DNA of 64,000 nt from Bacteroidota bacterium (GTDB taxonomy: Bacteria > Bacteroidota > Bacteroidia > Chitinophagales > Chitinophagaceae): assembly GCA_016866355.1 (NCBI GenBank), contig VGMN01000002.1, positions 1-64,000 of the forward strand, in the 5' to 3' direction. How positions within the stretch are numbered: the first letter of the stretch is position 1; the number at the start of each line of letters is the position of its first letter. This document shows, piece after piece, positions 10,002 through 19,974 of this stretch. The position numbers and the translations under genes are program-made. The notes beneath the pieces are model-generated. The model was not told the origin of the DNA. It did not search any database and saw only the letters and a list, made by a program, of their open reading frames with translations.

Positions 10002-13000
10002 ATGAAAAAAATCGTAACCGGATTTCTTGCAGCCTTTTTGGTAGCCCTCGGGATCTTTTTCTCACAAGTTGCTGAAGCGCAAACTATCCAGATTGCTGGT
10101 AAAGTCCTTTCAGCGAAAGACAACACACCTCTTGAAAATATAACTGTACGCCCGGTTGGTTCCAAGCAGGGTACAGCTACTAGCCAGGATGGTAGTTTTA
10201 AAATCGACATTAAAAAGGGGCAATCACTTGAGTTTTCAAGTGTAAACATGCTCAGCAAAACTGTCAAGAACATTGAAAGTTCAACCACTTCCTTAATGGT
10301 TGTATTGGAGGAATCCGATAATAATCTATCAGAGGTGATGGTCGTTGCATATGGTACACAGAAGAGAAGCTCAATTACTGGTTCCTCCTCAAGTGTTAAA
10401 GCGGCAGTTTTAGAGAATGCGCCTAGTACTTCAATTCAGGAAAGTTTACAAGGAAATGTAGCCGGACTTCAATCTCAAAATGGAAGTGGTCAACCTGGTT
10501 CCGTACCAAACGTGCGAATTCGTGGTATTGGATCAATCAGCGCCGGAGCTGCACCTCTATATGTTATTGATGGAATTCCTGTGGTGAGTGGTGATATCTC
10601 AGGGGGTAATTCAAACACTATAGCTGGATTGAACCCTAACGATATCCAGAGTTTGACGGTGTTGAAAGATGCCTCTGCTACCTCTCTTTACGGCTCTCGT
10701 GCTGCAAATGGGGTAGTATTGATTACAACTAAGAATGGCAAGCCTGGTAAGGCAAAAATCAATATTACGGTGCAGCAGGGGATGATTAATAATACACTTC
10801 GTGACGAACAAAAAACATTGAACTCAGAGGAATATATTCAGTATTACAAAGAAGGTTGGATAAATGCTGGTCGTAACCCTGCTTCTTATGACTCCGCATT
10901 GGTTGCTAACGGGATAAGCAGAAATGTTGATACGGATTGGTTTGACGTAGTAATGAGACAAGGAAAATTCAGCCAATACAGCTTGAATGCGAGTGGCGGT
11001 AATGACAAATCAACTTTCTACATGTCAGGTAGCTATTATAAAGCGGAAGCCCCAATCAAAGGAGTGGAGTATGACAGGGCTACTTACCGTGTTAATGCAA
11101 GTGCTGAACTTTCTAATAGGTGGTCAATTAAGGGGGGATTTAGTGGTAATTTTCAGCGAAATACTGATTTTCCAGGCGGCTCCTTTTTTGCTAACCCAAC
11201 TCGAGCTATGTATCGTTTAGCTCCATGGTTACCCGTGTTCAAAAGTGATGGGGTTTCATGGGAACTTGGTTACAACAGTGGTTATAATCCAGCAGCAGTA
11301 ATTGCCACTACAAAGCGTGTAGCTAAAACATACAACATAGGTGCTAATGCCTCTACTAAATACAAAATAGCTAAGGCACTTACATACGAGGGAAGTTTTG
11401 CGCTTGATTTTAACCATGCTTATCGTACCGTTTTCAATGATCCTCGTGTTGGTAATGCTTTCGTTGCAGTCGGTGGAAGTATTCAAAATTTTTCTCAAGA
11501 CATTGTCAATTGGATTGGTACAAATATCCTTCGGTTTAAAACAAAGTTTGGTCGCGGTCATGAGATTGAAGCCTTTGCTGGTTATGAGGCCCAAAGCCGC
11601 TCCGATGTTGATATGACTGTTTTGGTCAATGGTATTGCTCCTGGAACTAGCACTCCTGCTGGTGGATCACAGATTCAGACGGCTACCGGTACCGGTACTA
11701 TGAACACTATCGTAAGTAAATTTTTGAATGCAAATTATGGTTACACAGATCGTTATTTTTTAACAGGGTCTATTCGTCAAGATGCTTCCTCACGATTTGC
11801 TAAAAACTTTCAGTCTGAGATATTTTGGTCAGTTGGATTTGGATGGAATATAACCAACGAGCCATTTATGAAATCCAAGTGGGTGAGTGAATTGAAGCTG
11901 AGAGGAAGTTATGGTTACACCGGAAATCAGGGCATTGATAATTTTGTATCTCAAGGTCTCTATACAGTTGGTTCTGACTATAACCAAACATCCGGTATCA
12001 CTCTATCCCAGTTAGCAAATGATAACCTGACATGGGAAAAAAATATTCCACTTGACTTTGGTGTAGATTTTTCGCTTTTCAAAGGGCGTTTGTCAGGTAC
12101 TGTTGATTGGTACTCCAGGGTTTCCTCTGAGTTATTGATCAATCAATCAATCCCCAGTGTCAATGGGGTGACCAACATCACAGTCAACAATGGCGCTATG
12201 CAGAATAGAGGGGTTGAGGTTGCTATTTCAACAGTAAATGTGGCACCACAAAAGCAGAAAGGATTTAAGTGGGTGACCGACTTCAATTTTACTGCTAACA
12301 GAAATAAGATTACTGAGATCGACTCATTGTTTTCTACAACGGGGGATTATTACCGCGTCAAAGGATATGATTATTACACGCACTACCAAAGGGGGTATGC
12401 AGGTGTAAATCCAGCTAATGGGGAGGCACTATGGTACACTTCCGGAAGCAAGGACTCTACTACTAATGCATTCACTACTGCACTACCAAGAGTCACAATG
12501 GGTAGCGCCCTTCCTAAATTCTTTGGAGGTATCACTAACAATTTATCATTTGGAGATTTCAAATTAAGTTTTCAGTTGTATGTGTTCTGGGGTAATCGTA
12601 TTTATGACTCATATGGCTACTTGCAAAAATCAGATGCTAACCTAGGGTTCACTGATCAAAGTAATGGTTTGAGTAAATATGAGTACCGTCGTCGGTGGAC
12701 CAAGCCTGGGGATATAACAGATGTTCCAAAGCCTGTGTTTCTGGGTACACAGTCCTCAGCCGGAAGCTATGAGAGCACACGATTTAATTATGATGGAAGC
12801 TATATACGCTTGAGAGATGTGTCGCTGACTTACACAGTACCCAAGCAGTATCTCTCAAAATCAAAAATCAATAACATGCGTGTCTATCTGCGCGGACAAA
12901 ATTTATTCACTTATGTTAAGGACAAACGTTTCAATACGGATCCTGAAACAGATATTAGTGGAACCTTGAGTCAGAATCCGCCAATATTCAGCACGTTCTT

Positions 13001-13025
13001 GTTTGGTCTTGATATTACTTTTTAA
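10002..13025 (+). CDS. SusC/RagA-family TonB-linked outer membrane protein (locus 2)
   Basis: About 1007 aa from ATG 10002 (track start 9996 is an upstream TTG); signal peptide, AGKVLSAKDNTPLENITVRPVG, EVMVVAYGTQKRSSITGS, VRIRGIGSISAGAAPLYVIDGIPV plug motifs. Confidence 0.95.
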   Translation: MKKIVTGFLAAFLVALGIFFSQVAEAQTIQIAGKVLSAKDNTPLENITVRPVGSKQGTATSQDGSFKIDIKKGQSLEFSSVNMLSKTVKNIESSTTSLMVVLEESDNNLSEVMVVAYGTQKRSSITGSSSSVKAAVLENAPSTSIQESLQGNVAGLQSQNGSGQPGSVPNVRIRGIGSISAGAAPLYVIDGIPVVSGDISGGNSNTIAGLNPNDIQSLTVLKDASATSLYGSRAANGVVLITTKNGKPGKAKINITVQQGMINNTLRDEQKTLNSEEYIQYYKEGWINAGRNPASYDSALVANGISRNVDTDWFDVVMRQGKFSQYSLNASGGNDKSTFYMSGSYYKAEAPIKGVEYDRATYRVNASAELSNRWSIKGGFSGNFQRNTDFPGGSFFANPTRAMYRLAPWLPVFKSDGVSWELGYNSGYNPAAVIATTKRVAKTYNIGANASTKYKIAKALTYEGSFALDFNHAYRTVFNDPRVGNAFVAVGGSIQNFSQDIVNWIGTNILRFKTKFGRGHEIEAFAGYEAQSRSDVDMTVLVNGIAPGTSTPAGGSQIQTATGTGTMNTIVSKFLNANYGYTDRYFLTGSIRQDASSRFAKNFQSEIFWSVGFGWNITNEPFMKSKWVSELKLRGSYGYTGNQGIDNFVSQGLYTVGSDYNQTSGITLSQLANDNLTWEKNIPLDFGVDFSLFKGRLSGTVDWYSRVSSELLINQSIPSVNGVTNITVNNGAMQNRGVEVAISTVNVAPQKQKGFKWVTDFNFTANRNKITEIDSLFSTTGDYYRVKGYDYYTHYQRGYAGVNPANGEALWYTSGSKDSTTNAFTTALPRVTMGSALPKFFGGITNNLSFGDFKLSFQLYVFWGNRIYDSYGYLQKSDANLGFTDQSNGLSKYEYRRRWTKPGDITDVPKPVFLGTQSSAGSYESTRFNYDGSYIRLRDVSLTYTVPKQYLSKSKINNMRVYLRGQNLFTYVKDKRFNTDPETDISGTLSQNPPIFSTFLFGLDITF

Positions 13026-13044
13026 TTCATCTAATTATTATAAT

Positions 13045-14631
13045 ATGAAAAACTATATTCTTTTTTTAGGTGCGCTTTTAACATTAGCATCTTGTAAAAA
13101 AGGTTTTACTGATCTGAAACCTCAGCAGAGTGTTTTCACAGAAGATGTTTTTTCTAGTATGCCAACTGCCCGCGCTGCTGTTAATGGACTTTATTCATTA
13201 ATGCAGTCTTACAGTTACTATGGGAGAGATGCTATGGTAATTCCTGAGGTACTTTCGGACAACATGACCCGAAGTGTTAAAACCGGTAATCGTTATACGG
13301 GTATGAACACAATGACACATACCGCTACTGATGCAAATGTGAGCCGTATGTGGTCCCAAATTTATCGTGTGATTACTAATGCAAATGCTATTATTGCTAA
13401 TGAGTCAAAGTTGCAAAGTATTGCCACTACATTAGAAACGGCTGAAGTGAAACAATTAGTTGGGGAAGCGTATGCCGTTCGAGCTATGGCCTATTTTGAT
13501 TTGGCAAAATTCTTTGCTCGACCACTAAGCCATACTGCTGATGGAAGTCACCTTTGTGTACCCCTTGTTCTTAAACCAATTACTAATGTTTCAGAGATAG
13601 TATATCCCAAAAGAAATACAGCTGCTGAAGTATATGCTCAAATCGACAAGGATATGGTTGAAGCATTGAATCGCCTAAGTACAACCGGGGATGTTATCAT
13701 TAACGGTTCTTCAAATTCATCGTTTTTTAAAATTCGTTTTAACCGGTGGGGCGTTTTAGCATTGAGAGCGCGTGTTGCGATCTACAAACAGGACTGGGCT
13801 ACAGCTGTAACTTCGGCTTCCGCTGTAATCAATTCAAATCGTTACAGCCTATTCCCTTACGCAACATTGGTTAGTGGTTTTCAGACAGTGGGTAATGTTG
13901 AGTCGATTTTTGAAGTAGCAAATAATGCCACAGATAATCCAGGTACTGACAGCTATGCTTACCTATCCAGCCAGCAAGGCTATGGTGAATGCCTGGCTAC
14001 TCGCCAATCAATGAATAGCCGAAGCACAGGCACTACGCTCAGCACTTTTAAAGGTTTGTATGAGACTTACACAGCAACAGATGCCAGACGTCGTTTTGTG
14101 GAGTTAGGAAACCGAAACTCCATTGGAGGTGAGGTGAACGTACCGCTTTGTTTGAAGTATACTAATATCTCTAACTACGCGGAAAATATCAAAGTGATTC
14201 GTTTGGCTGAGATGTATCTAAGTAGAGGTGAAGCCTTAGCACGTATTGCCATGCAAACTGGAGATGCAGCTGCTCTCAACGCATCATTATCTGATGTAAA
14301 TCTGATACGTCGCTCTCGTGATACAGCTTCCACCACGAGATTATTTGCTGCCACATTGGGCACTCCACCAACAGGCAGTATTACTGCTGCGGCTTATGTG
14401 GACAGTATAGTAGTGGAGCGTAGGAAAGAATTTGCACTGGAAGGCCAACGTTTGTTTGATTTAAATCGTACTAAAACCAATTATGTAAAGATAAATTCAG
14501 CTGGAAATAGCACATCACGATTAATTCAATATACAAACACTACAAGTAGTTACTACTACAGAACTATTCTGCCCATCCCGGTATCACAGGTTCAAAATAA
14601 TCCCAATATGGTACAGAACGAAGGATTCTAG
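13045..14631 (+). CDS. SusD/RagB-family nutrient-binding lipoprotein (locus 2)
   Basis: From ATG 13045: signal peptide with lipobox LASC; ERRKEFALEGQRLFDLNR motif of the classic SusD/RagB family. Confidence 0.94.
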   Translation: MKNYILFLGALLTLASCKKGFTDLKPQQSVFTEDVFSSMPTARAAVNGLYSLMQSYSYYGRDAMVIPEVLSDNMTRSVKTGNRYTGMNTMTHTATDANVSRMWSQIYRVITNANAIIANESKLQSIATTLETAEVKQLVGEAYAVRAMAYFDLAKFFARPLSHTADGSHLCVPLVLKPITNVSEIVYPKRNTAAEVYAQIDKDMVEALNRLSTTGDVIINGSSNSSFFKIRFNRWGVLALRARVAIYKQDWATAVTSASAVINSNRYSLFPYATLVSGFQTVGNVESIFEVANNATDNPGTDSYAYLSSQQGYGECLATRQSMNSRSTGTTLSTFKGLYETYTATDARRRFVELGNRNSIGGEVNVPLCLKYTNISNYAENIKVIRLAEMYLSRGEALARIAMQTGDAAALNASLSDVNLIRRSRDTASTTRLFAATLGTPPTGSITAAAYVDSIVVERRKEFALEGQRLFDLNRTKTNYVKINSAGNSTSRLIQYTNTTSSYYYRTILPIPVSQVQNNPNMVQNEGF

Positions 14632-14658
14632 TAGATTCATTGATGTAAAAAATTAGCT

Positions 14659-15414
14659 ATGAGATGTAGGTTAGTTGTACTAGGGGTATTTATTTTTCAA
14701 TTTTTTGCAGTTGCAAATGCAAGCCCCGTAAAAGACACTTTACGGGTGCTTTTTGTGGGTAATTCCTACACTTATTACAACAACCTAATCCAGATGGTCT
14801 CGCTAATTTCAGACAGTTTGGATACTAAACTAATTTGTACTAAGTCTACAGTTGGTGGTACTAATTTAGGAGAACATTGGAAAGAGGAAAAGGGCCTTCG
14901 CTCAAAAACTTTGATTCAACAGGGCCGCTATGATATTGTGGTATTTCACGACCATAGCTTACGACCAATAGAAGCGCCTGATAGCTTATGGTATTTCGGA
15001 GGATTGCTGTGTGAATTGATAAAAAGTAAACAAGCAAGACCTTTTTTATACAATACATGGGCCCGTGAAAAAAATCCTGAATTGCAACCGGTCATTAACA
15101 GGGCTTATGAGCAACTAGCTGATCAATGTGGGGCAGCAAGAGTGAAGGTTGGAGATTGCTGGCAGGAGTTCTTAAAAAAAATGCCACAAGCAGCTCTCTA
15201 CAGCAGTGATGGATCTCATCCAAGCAACCTCGGAACTTTCATTGCTGCATTATGTTTTGTGAAGTCGATCATAGGTAAGCTTCCTGCTTCATTACCCACC
15301 GTTTACAATTATTTTGATCGGGATGGTGAAACCTTTCGCATAATGCAAGTAAGTAAGGAAGAGATTGCGCTTGGTCTTTCAACTATTAACAGTTTGATTC
15401 CCCAAGCTTTGTAA
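14659..15414 (+). CDS. SGNH/GDSL-like hydrolase, secreted
   Basis: 251 aa; signal peptide; block I GNSYT, C-terminal DGSHPS (catalytic Asp-His) motif. Confidence 0.8.
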   Translation: MRCRLVVLGVFIFQFFAVANASPVKDTLRVLFVGNSYTYYNNLIQMVSLISDSLDTKLICTKSTVGGTNLGEHWKEEKGLRSKTLIQQGRYDIVVFHDHSLRPIEAPDSLWYFGGLLCELIKSKQARPFLYNTWAREKNPELQPVINRAYEQLADQCGAARVKVGDCWQEFLKKMPQAALYSSDGSHPSNLGTFIAALCFVKSIIGKLPASLPTVYNYFDRDGETFRIMQVSKEEIALGLSTINSLIPQAL

Positions 15415-16616
15415 TGCAATTAAAAACTATTCGTAAAAATCTCACCTTTTGGGTGTTGCTTGCCATTCTATTGGGCATTGTGCTGGGTAATTATGCACCA
15501 GCAACAGCTGTTTCCATGCAGCCTTTGGGTAAATACTTCATTGATATTGTTAAGCTCTTTATAAACCCGATCATTGTTGTTACTATTTTATCAGGAATCT
15601 GTGGAATGGATAGTCTGAAAAGAGTTGGCAGGATAGGGGGTAAGGCCATACTTTATTTTGAAGTGATTACAACCATTGCGTTGCTAATTGGAATTGTTGT
15701 AGCCTACATAATACAGCCCGGATCAGGTATAGTAACCATTGGAATTAATCCTGCTGCTATTAGCTCCATTCAAAAAAGTGGCGGCGTTTCATTACTTGCT
15801 TTTTTTCGCGAGAACGCTACCATCCAGTTTTTGCTTCTTTCCATTTTGGTGGGACTTTTTTTAAATCGCTCAACTTACAAGATTGTTGCTTTAGAGAAAA
15901 TACAATGGATGGCGGGTTATCTTTTCAAAGCATTAGGATGGGTTATGAAGTTTTCACCTATTGGCGCCTTTGGTGGGATGGCGTTTACCATTGGTAAATA
16001 TGGTTTGGCAGCACTCTTACCACTTGGTAAACTCATGTTATGTGTTTACAGCACCATGTTTCTCTTTATTGTAGTTGTTCTAGGAGCCGTACTTCGACAT
16101 TATCAAGTTAGCATTTGGAAATTCTTGCGTTATCTCAGAGACGAACTCTTGATTGTACTAGGAACTTCTTCCTCAGAGGCAGCACTACCCTCATTGATGA
16201 ATAAATTGGAGAGAATGGGATGTCATCGCTCAGTAGTTGGGTTGGTGGTGCCCACTGGCTATTCTTTTAATTTGGATGGAACTTCTATTTATCTGTCTAT
16301 GGCAATCATCTTTTTAGCGCAAGTTTTCCAGGTTGATTTATCATGGGGACAGATAGCAACTATTTTTGGCGTTTTGATGATTACCTCCAAAGGAGCCGCT
16401 GGTGTGACAGGGAGTGGTTTCATTATTCTTGCTTCAACCTTGAGCGCCGTAAAAGTAATTCCGGTTGAAGGGCTGGCCCTTTTATTGGGTGTAGACCGAT
16501 TTATGTCCGAAGCCCGTGCCATCACCAATTTTATTGGAAATGGGGTAGCTACTGTTTTCTTGTCAATAAATGAGGGGCTTTTTTCAAGAGATGAGATGGA
16601 AAGAGAATTTAATTGA
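15414..16616 (+). CDS. Dicarboxylate/amino acid:cation symporter (DAACS family)
   Basis: 400 aa; GTSSSEAALPSLMNKLE, GYSFNLDGTSIYLS and DRFMSEARAITNFIGN motifs; 1-nt overlap with upstream stop. Confidence 0.93.
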   Translation: MQLKTIRKNLTFWVLLAILLGIVLGNYAPATAVSMQPLGKYFIDIVKLFINPIIVVTILSGICGMDSLKRVGRIGGKAILYFEVITTIALLIGIVVAYIIQPGSGIVTIGINPAAISSIQKSGGVSLLAFFRENATIQFLLLSILVGLFLNRSTYKIVALEKIQWMAGYLFKALGWVMKFSPIGAFGGMAFTIGKYGLAALLPLGKLMLCVYSTMFLFIVVVLGAVLRHYQVSIWKFLRYLRDELLIVLGTSSSEAALPSLMNKLERMGCHRSVVGLVVPTGYSFNLDGTSIYLSMAIIFLAQVFQVDLSWGQIATIFGVLMITSKGAAGVTGSGFIILASTLSAVKVIPVEGLALLLGVDRFMSEARAITNFIGNGVATVFLSINEGLFSRDEMEREFN

Positions 16617-16789
16617 TATTAAATTGATTAAAAGCTATTTAGCTCCTTTTTTTCTAAAAAAAGTATGCAAGTTTTATGTTTTGTGAATATTTTGTTAAGT
16701 TCGCACGCAGCAAAAAAGCATTACCCACTGCCTTTTTGTTGGTAAATAATGCCTACTTGCAAAAACTAAATTTTTAAAATCAGTTGCTA

Positions 16790-19700
16790 ATGAGAAAAGA
16801 AATACTCTTACTCGTTTCGCTAGTAACTTTCTGTTTTTCCACATTGATGGCACAACAGAATGTAACTGGTAAGGTTCTTGATGACAAAGGTGCACCTGTC
16901 GTAGGTGCCTCTGTAGTCCAAAAGAACAATCGAAAGAATGGTACCTCAACAGATGCCAGTGGTAGTTTTACCCTGAGTGTCCCAAATGGTGGTACGGTGC
17001 TCGTTATTTCAAGTGTTGGATTCGCTGCTTCTGAAGTAACTGCCTCCAATGCATCAAAAGTTACATTGGCTGCTTCTTCTGAAACTATTTCAGAGGTAGT
17101 GGTTACTTCCCTGGGTATCAAGCGTGAGAAAAAAGCGCTTGGTTATGCAGTTGCCTCTGTAGACAAAAAACAATTGGAGCTGCGCCCTGAAGGTGATCCC
17201 ATGCGTTTGTTACAAGGTAAGGCTCCTGGTGTTAATATCCTCAACAGTAGTGGTATCTCTGGTTCTGGCACTAACATCACTATTCGTGGTGTATCCACAA
17301 TCAGCGGTAACTCTCAACCACTATTCGTGGTGGATGGAGTTCCATTTGATGGTTCTACTAATGCACAAGGAGGCTTCTTGTACGGGAATCAAACCGGTAG
17401 CCGTTTCTTCGATATCGATCCCAACAATATTGAGAGCGTGAGCGTATTGAAAGGTTTGAGTGCAACTACTCAGTACGGTTCACTTGGTCGTAACGGGGTG
17501 GTATTGATCACCACTAAAAATGGAGCTGTCTCTCGTGGTCAGCGCAAAAAAACTGAAATCACGGTCAGTCAATCCGTTTTCACAAATGAGGTAGCAAATA
17601 TTCCTGTTTACACCGAGAAATATGGTAATGGATTTAACAATGCAGTAGGTAACTTCTTCAGTAATTGGTCTTCTATTGCCTTCACTAACCCCCCAATGCG
17701 CCTTCCACACCCTTATGATCGCCCCGCATTACGTGGTGCATTTCCTGAACTAGTAGGTGCTAAATATGACTACAAGTTTTATCCATCTATGGAAAACTTC
17801 TTCCGCACTGGATTAGTCTCTAACACTGGTATTAATATTAATGGTGGTGGTCCTGGTCTTGCAATGAATGCTAACTTCAGTACACTCACTGATAAAGGAT
17901 TTACTCCTGAGAATGATGTGGTTCGTCACACATTTGGCGTGGGTGGAAATGCAAAGTTGACAAACAACTTTACACTGACCTCTTCACTCAACTTCACTAC
18001 CACAAAATTTAAAACCCCACCTACTGCTAGTAGCACGGGTAGTGGATCTGACAATGGGGTCTCTGTTTTTGGAGACTTGATTTATACCCCAACATCCGTT
18101 GACTTAATGAATTGGCCGTACCAAAATCCCGCTGACGGGTCTTCTGTTTACTACCGTTCCGGTAATGATATTACCAATCCTCGTTGGACAATTGCCAACT
18201 CCCGTGTTAAGCAAAATACCAATCGCGCCTTTGGTAACGTACAACTGCGTTATGACTTAGGTAAGTCGCTCAACTTTACGTACAAGATTGGATTTGATAA
18301 TTATGGAGAAGAGCATATCCATGAGCATAATAAAGGGGCTGCTGAATTCCCGCTTGGATTCTATAGGACTACTTATGTCAACCGTGCAATTTGGGATCAC
18401 TCTATGTTAGCTAGCTACAACACACGTTTAACTGATGATATTACGTTGAATGTTGAAACGGGTGCCAATGCTTATATTAATAACTACAAGCAATTTGGCC
18501 AGTACAGTTCTCAGCAGTTGGTATTTGATCTTTTTGACCACTCTAACTTTATAACTCAAAATAAAACCGGCGACAGCGGTAACGACCTGGACTACAAAGT
18601 TGAACAAATGCTCTTAGGCGCGTTTGGATTTGCATCATTTGGCTACAAAGATTATCTCTATGTTAATTTAGGTGCTAGAAGTGACTGGTCATCAAAATTT
18701 GAGTCCGCTAACCGTAACAAGGTTTATCCGAATGTCACAGCGTCTTTTATTCCCTCCACTGCAATCGACGCTTTACGTAATAGTAAAGTGGTAAACTACT
18801 TGAAAATGCGTTTAGGTTACTCTACCAGTGCATCATTTGGAGATGCCTACCAAACCCGTGCAATCCTTGGCATACAAGCTAACCGTTTTGTTACCTCTGG
18901 TGGAACAATCGTTAATTCTAATACATTAGGTGGTCGTCGTCCAAACCCAATTCTTCGTCCTGAGTTGTCCAAAGAAACAGAACTTGGAGTTGAAGGCCGT
19001 TTATTCAACAACCGTGTAAACCTCGACCTTACTTTATATCGTCGTGTAAACCCAGATCAGATTTTGGATAAAGACCTGGATCCTGCTTCTGGATACACTG
19101 TACAAAGTATCAATGCCGCAACAGTTGAAAACAAGGGTATCGAATTGGGATTGGGATATACAATCATCCGGAATAAGAAGTTTAACTGGGATATCAATAC
19201 CAACTTCACGTTAAATCGTAATAAAGCTTATGATTTCCCAGATGAGATCCAACAAATTGGTCTTGCGGGTTATAGTGATCTTGGGTTGTTCGCTTTCCCG
19301 AATCAGCCATTAGGTATGATTTATGGATCTCGCGTTTTGCGTGATCCTAACAAAGGAAATCAGCCTGTGGTTGGTCCCGATGGAAACTACCTGGTTGATC
19401 CAACCCTCGGCGTGTTGGGTGATTCCAATCCTGACTTCCAGTTAACCGGTATCTCCAACCTCTCATACAAAGGTCTTTCTTTCCGTATGCAGTGGGATTA
19501 CTCACGCGGAGGAGACATGTTTGCGATGACACCTTTGATTCTTCTTTCTCGCGGAGTAACTAGAGATACTGAAGTTGACCGCCAACAGATGTGGGTAATC
19601 CCAGGTGTTAACCAAGCTGGTGAACCTAATAATGTGCAGATTGCAGTTTCTGATGTGTTTTTCAACAACCGTCTGGTTTCAGCAGATGAGTTTGGAGTTT

Positions 19701-19963
19701 GGGATGCTACAGTAATTCGCTTGCGTGAAGCATCACTTTCTTACTCAGTGCCTGAGAATTTGTTGAAGAAGTCTCCATTCGGAAGTGCATCCTTAACAGT
19801 ATCTGGTCAAAACCTATGGTACAAAGCCCCAAGCTTCCCGAAGTACACCAATTTCGATCCTGAAACATCAACGTTGGGTGTAAGTAGCTTTGCTCGTGGT
19901 TTTGAATTAATGACTGCTCCTTCTTCTCGCAGATTTGGAGCAAGTTTAAGATTAACCTTTTAA
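16790..19963 (+). CDS. SusC/RagA-family TonB-linked outer membrane protein (locus 3)
   Basis: From ATG 16790; strong similarity to locus 1 SusC (REKKALGYAV..., SGTNITIRGVSTISGNSQPLFVVDGVPFDG...). Confidence 0.95.
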   Translation: MRKEILLLVSLVTFCFSTLMAQQNVTGKVLDDKGAPVVGASVVQKNNRKNGTSTDASGSFTLSVPNGGTVLVISSVGFAASEVTASNASKVTLAASSETISEVVVTSLGIKREKKALGYAVASVDKKQLELRPEGDPMRLLQGKAPGVNILNSSGISGSGTNITIRGVSTISGNSQPLFVVDGVPFDGSTNAQGGFLYGNQTGSRFFDIDPNNIESVSVLKGLSATTQYGSLGRNGVVLITTKNGAVSRGQRKKTEITVSQSVFTNEVANIPVYTEKYGNGFNNAVGNFFSNWSSIAFTNPPMRLPHPYDRPALRGAFPELVGAKYDYKFYPSMENFFRTGLVSNTGININGGGPGLAMNANFSTLTDKGFTPENDVVRHTFGVGGNAKLTNNFTLTSSLNFTTTKFKTPPTASSTGSGSDNGVSVFGDLIYTPTSVDLMNWPYQNPADGSSVYYRSGNDITNPRWTIANSRVKQNTNRAFGNVQLRYDLGKSLNFTYKIGFDNYGEEHIHEHNKGAAEFPLGFYRTTYVNRAIWDHSMLASYNTRLTDDITLNVETGANAYINNYKQFGQYSSQQLVFDLFDHSNFITQNKTGDSGNDLDYKVEQMLLGAFGFASFGYKDYLYVNLGARSDWSSKFESANRNKVYPNVTASFIPSTAIDALRNSKVVNYLKMRLGYSTSASFGDAYQTRAILGIQANRFVTSGGTIVNSNTLGGRRPNPILRPELSKETELGVEGRLFNNRVNLDLTLYRRVNPDQILDKDLDPASGYTVQSINAATVENKGIELGLGYTIIRNKKFNWDINTNFTLNRNKAYDFPDEIQQIGLAGYSDLGLFAFPNQPLGMIYGSRVLRDPNKGNQPVVGPDGNYLVDPTLGVLGDSNPDFQLTGISNLSYKGLSFRMQWDYSRGGDMFAMTPLILLSRGVTRDTEVDRQQMWVIPGVNQAGEPNNVQIAVSDVFFNNRLVSADEFGVWDATVIRLREASLSYSVPENLLKKSPFGSASLTVSGQNLWYKAPSFPKYTNFDPETSTLGVSSFARGFELMTAPSSRRFGASLRLTF

Positions 19964-19974
19964 AATCCGCAACC

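Noticed and set aside
9944-10288. Minus-strand 114-aa ORF over the start of SusC locus 2
   Set aside because: Antisense to the SusC signal peptide/regulatory-like domain; no signal or motif of its own.
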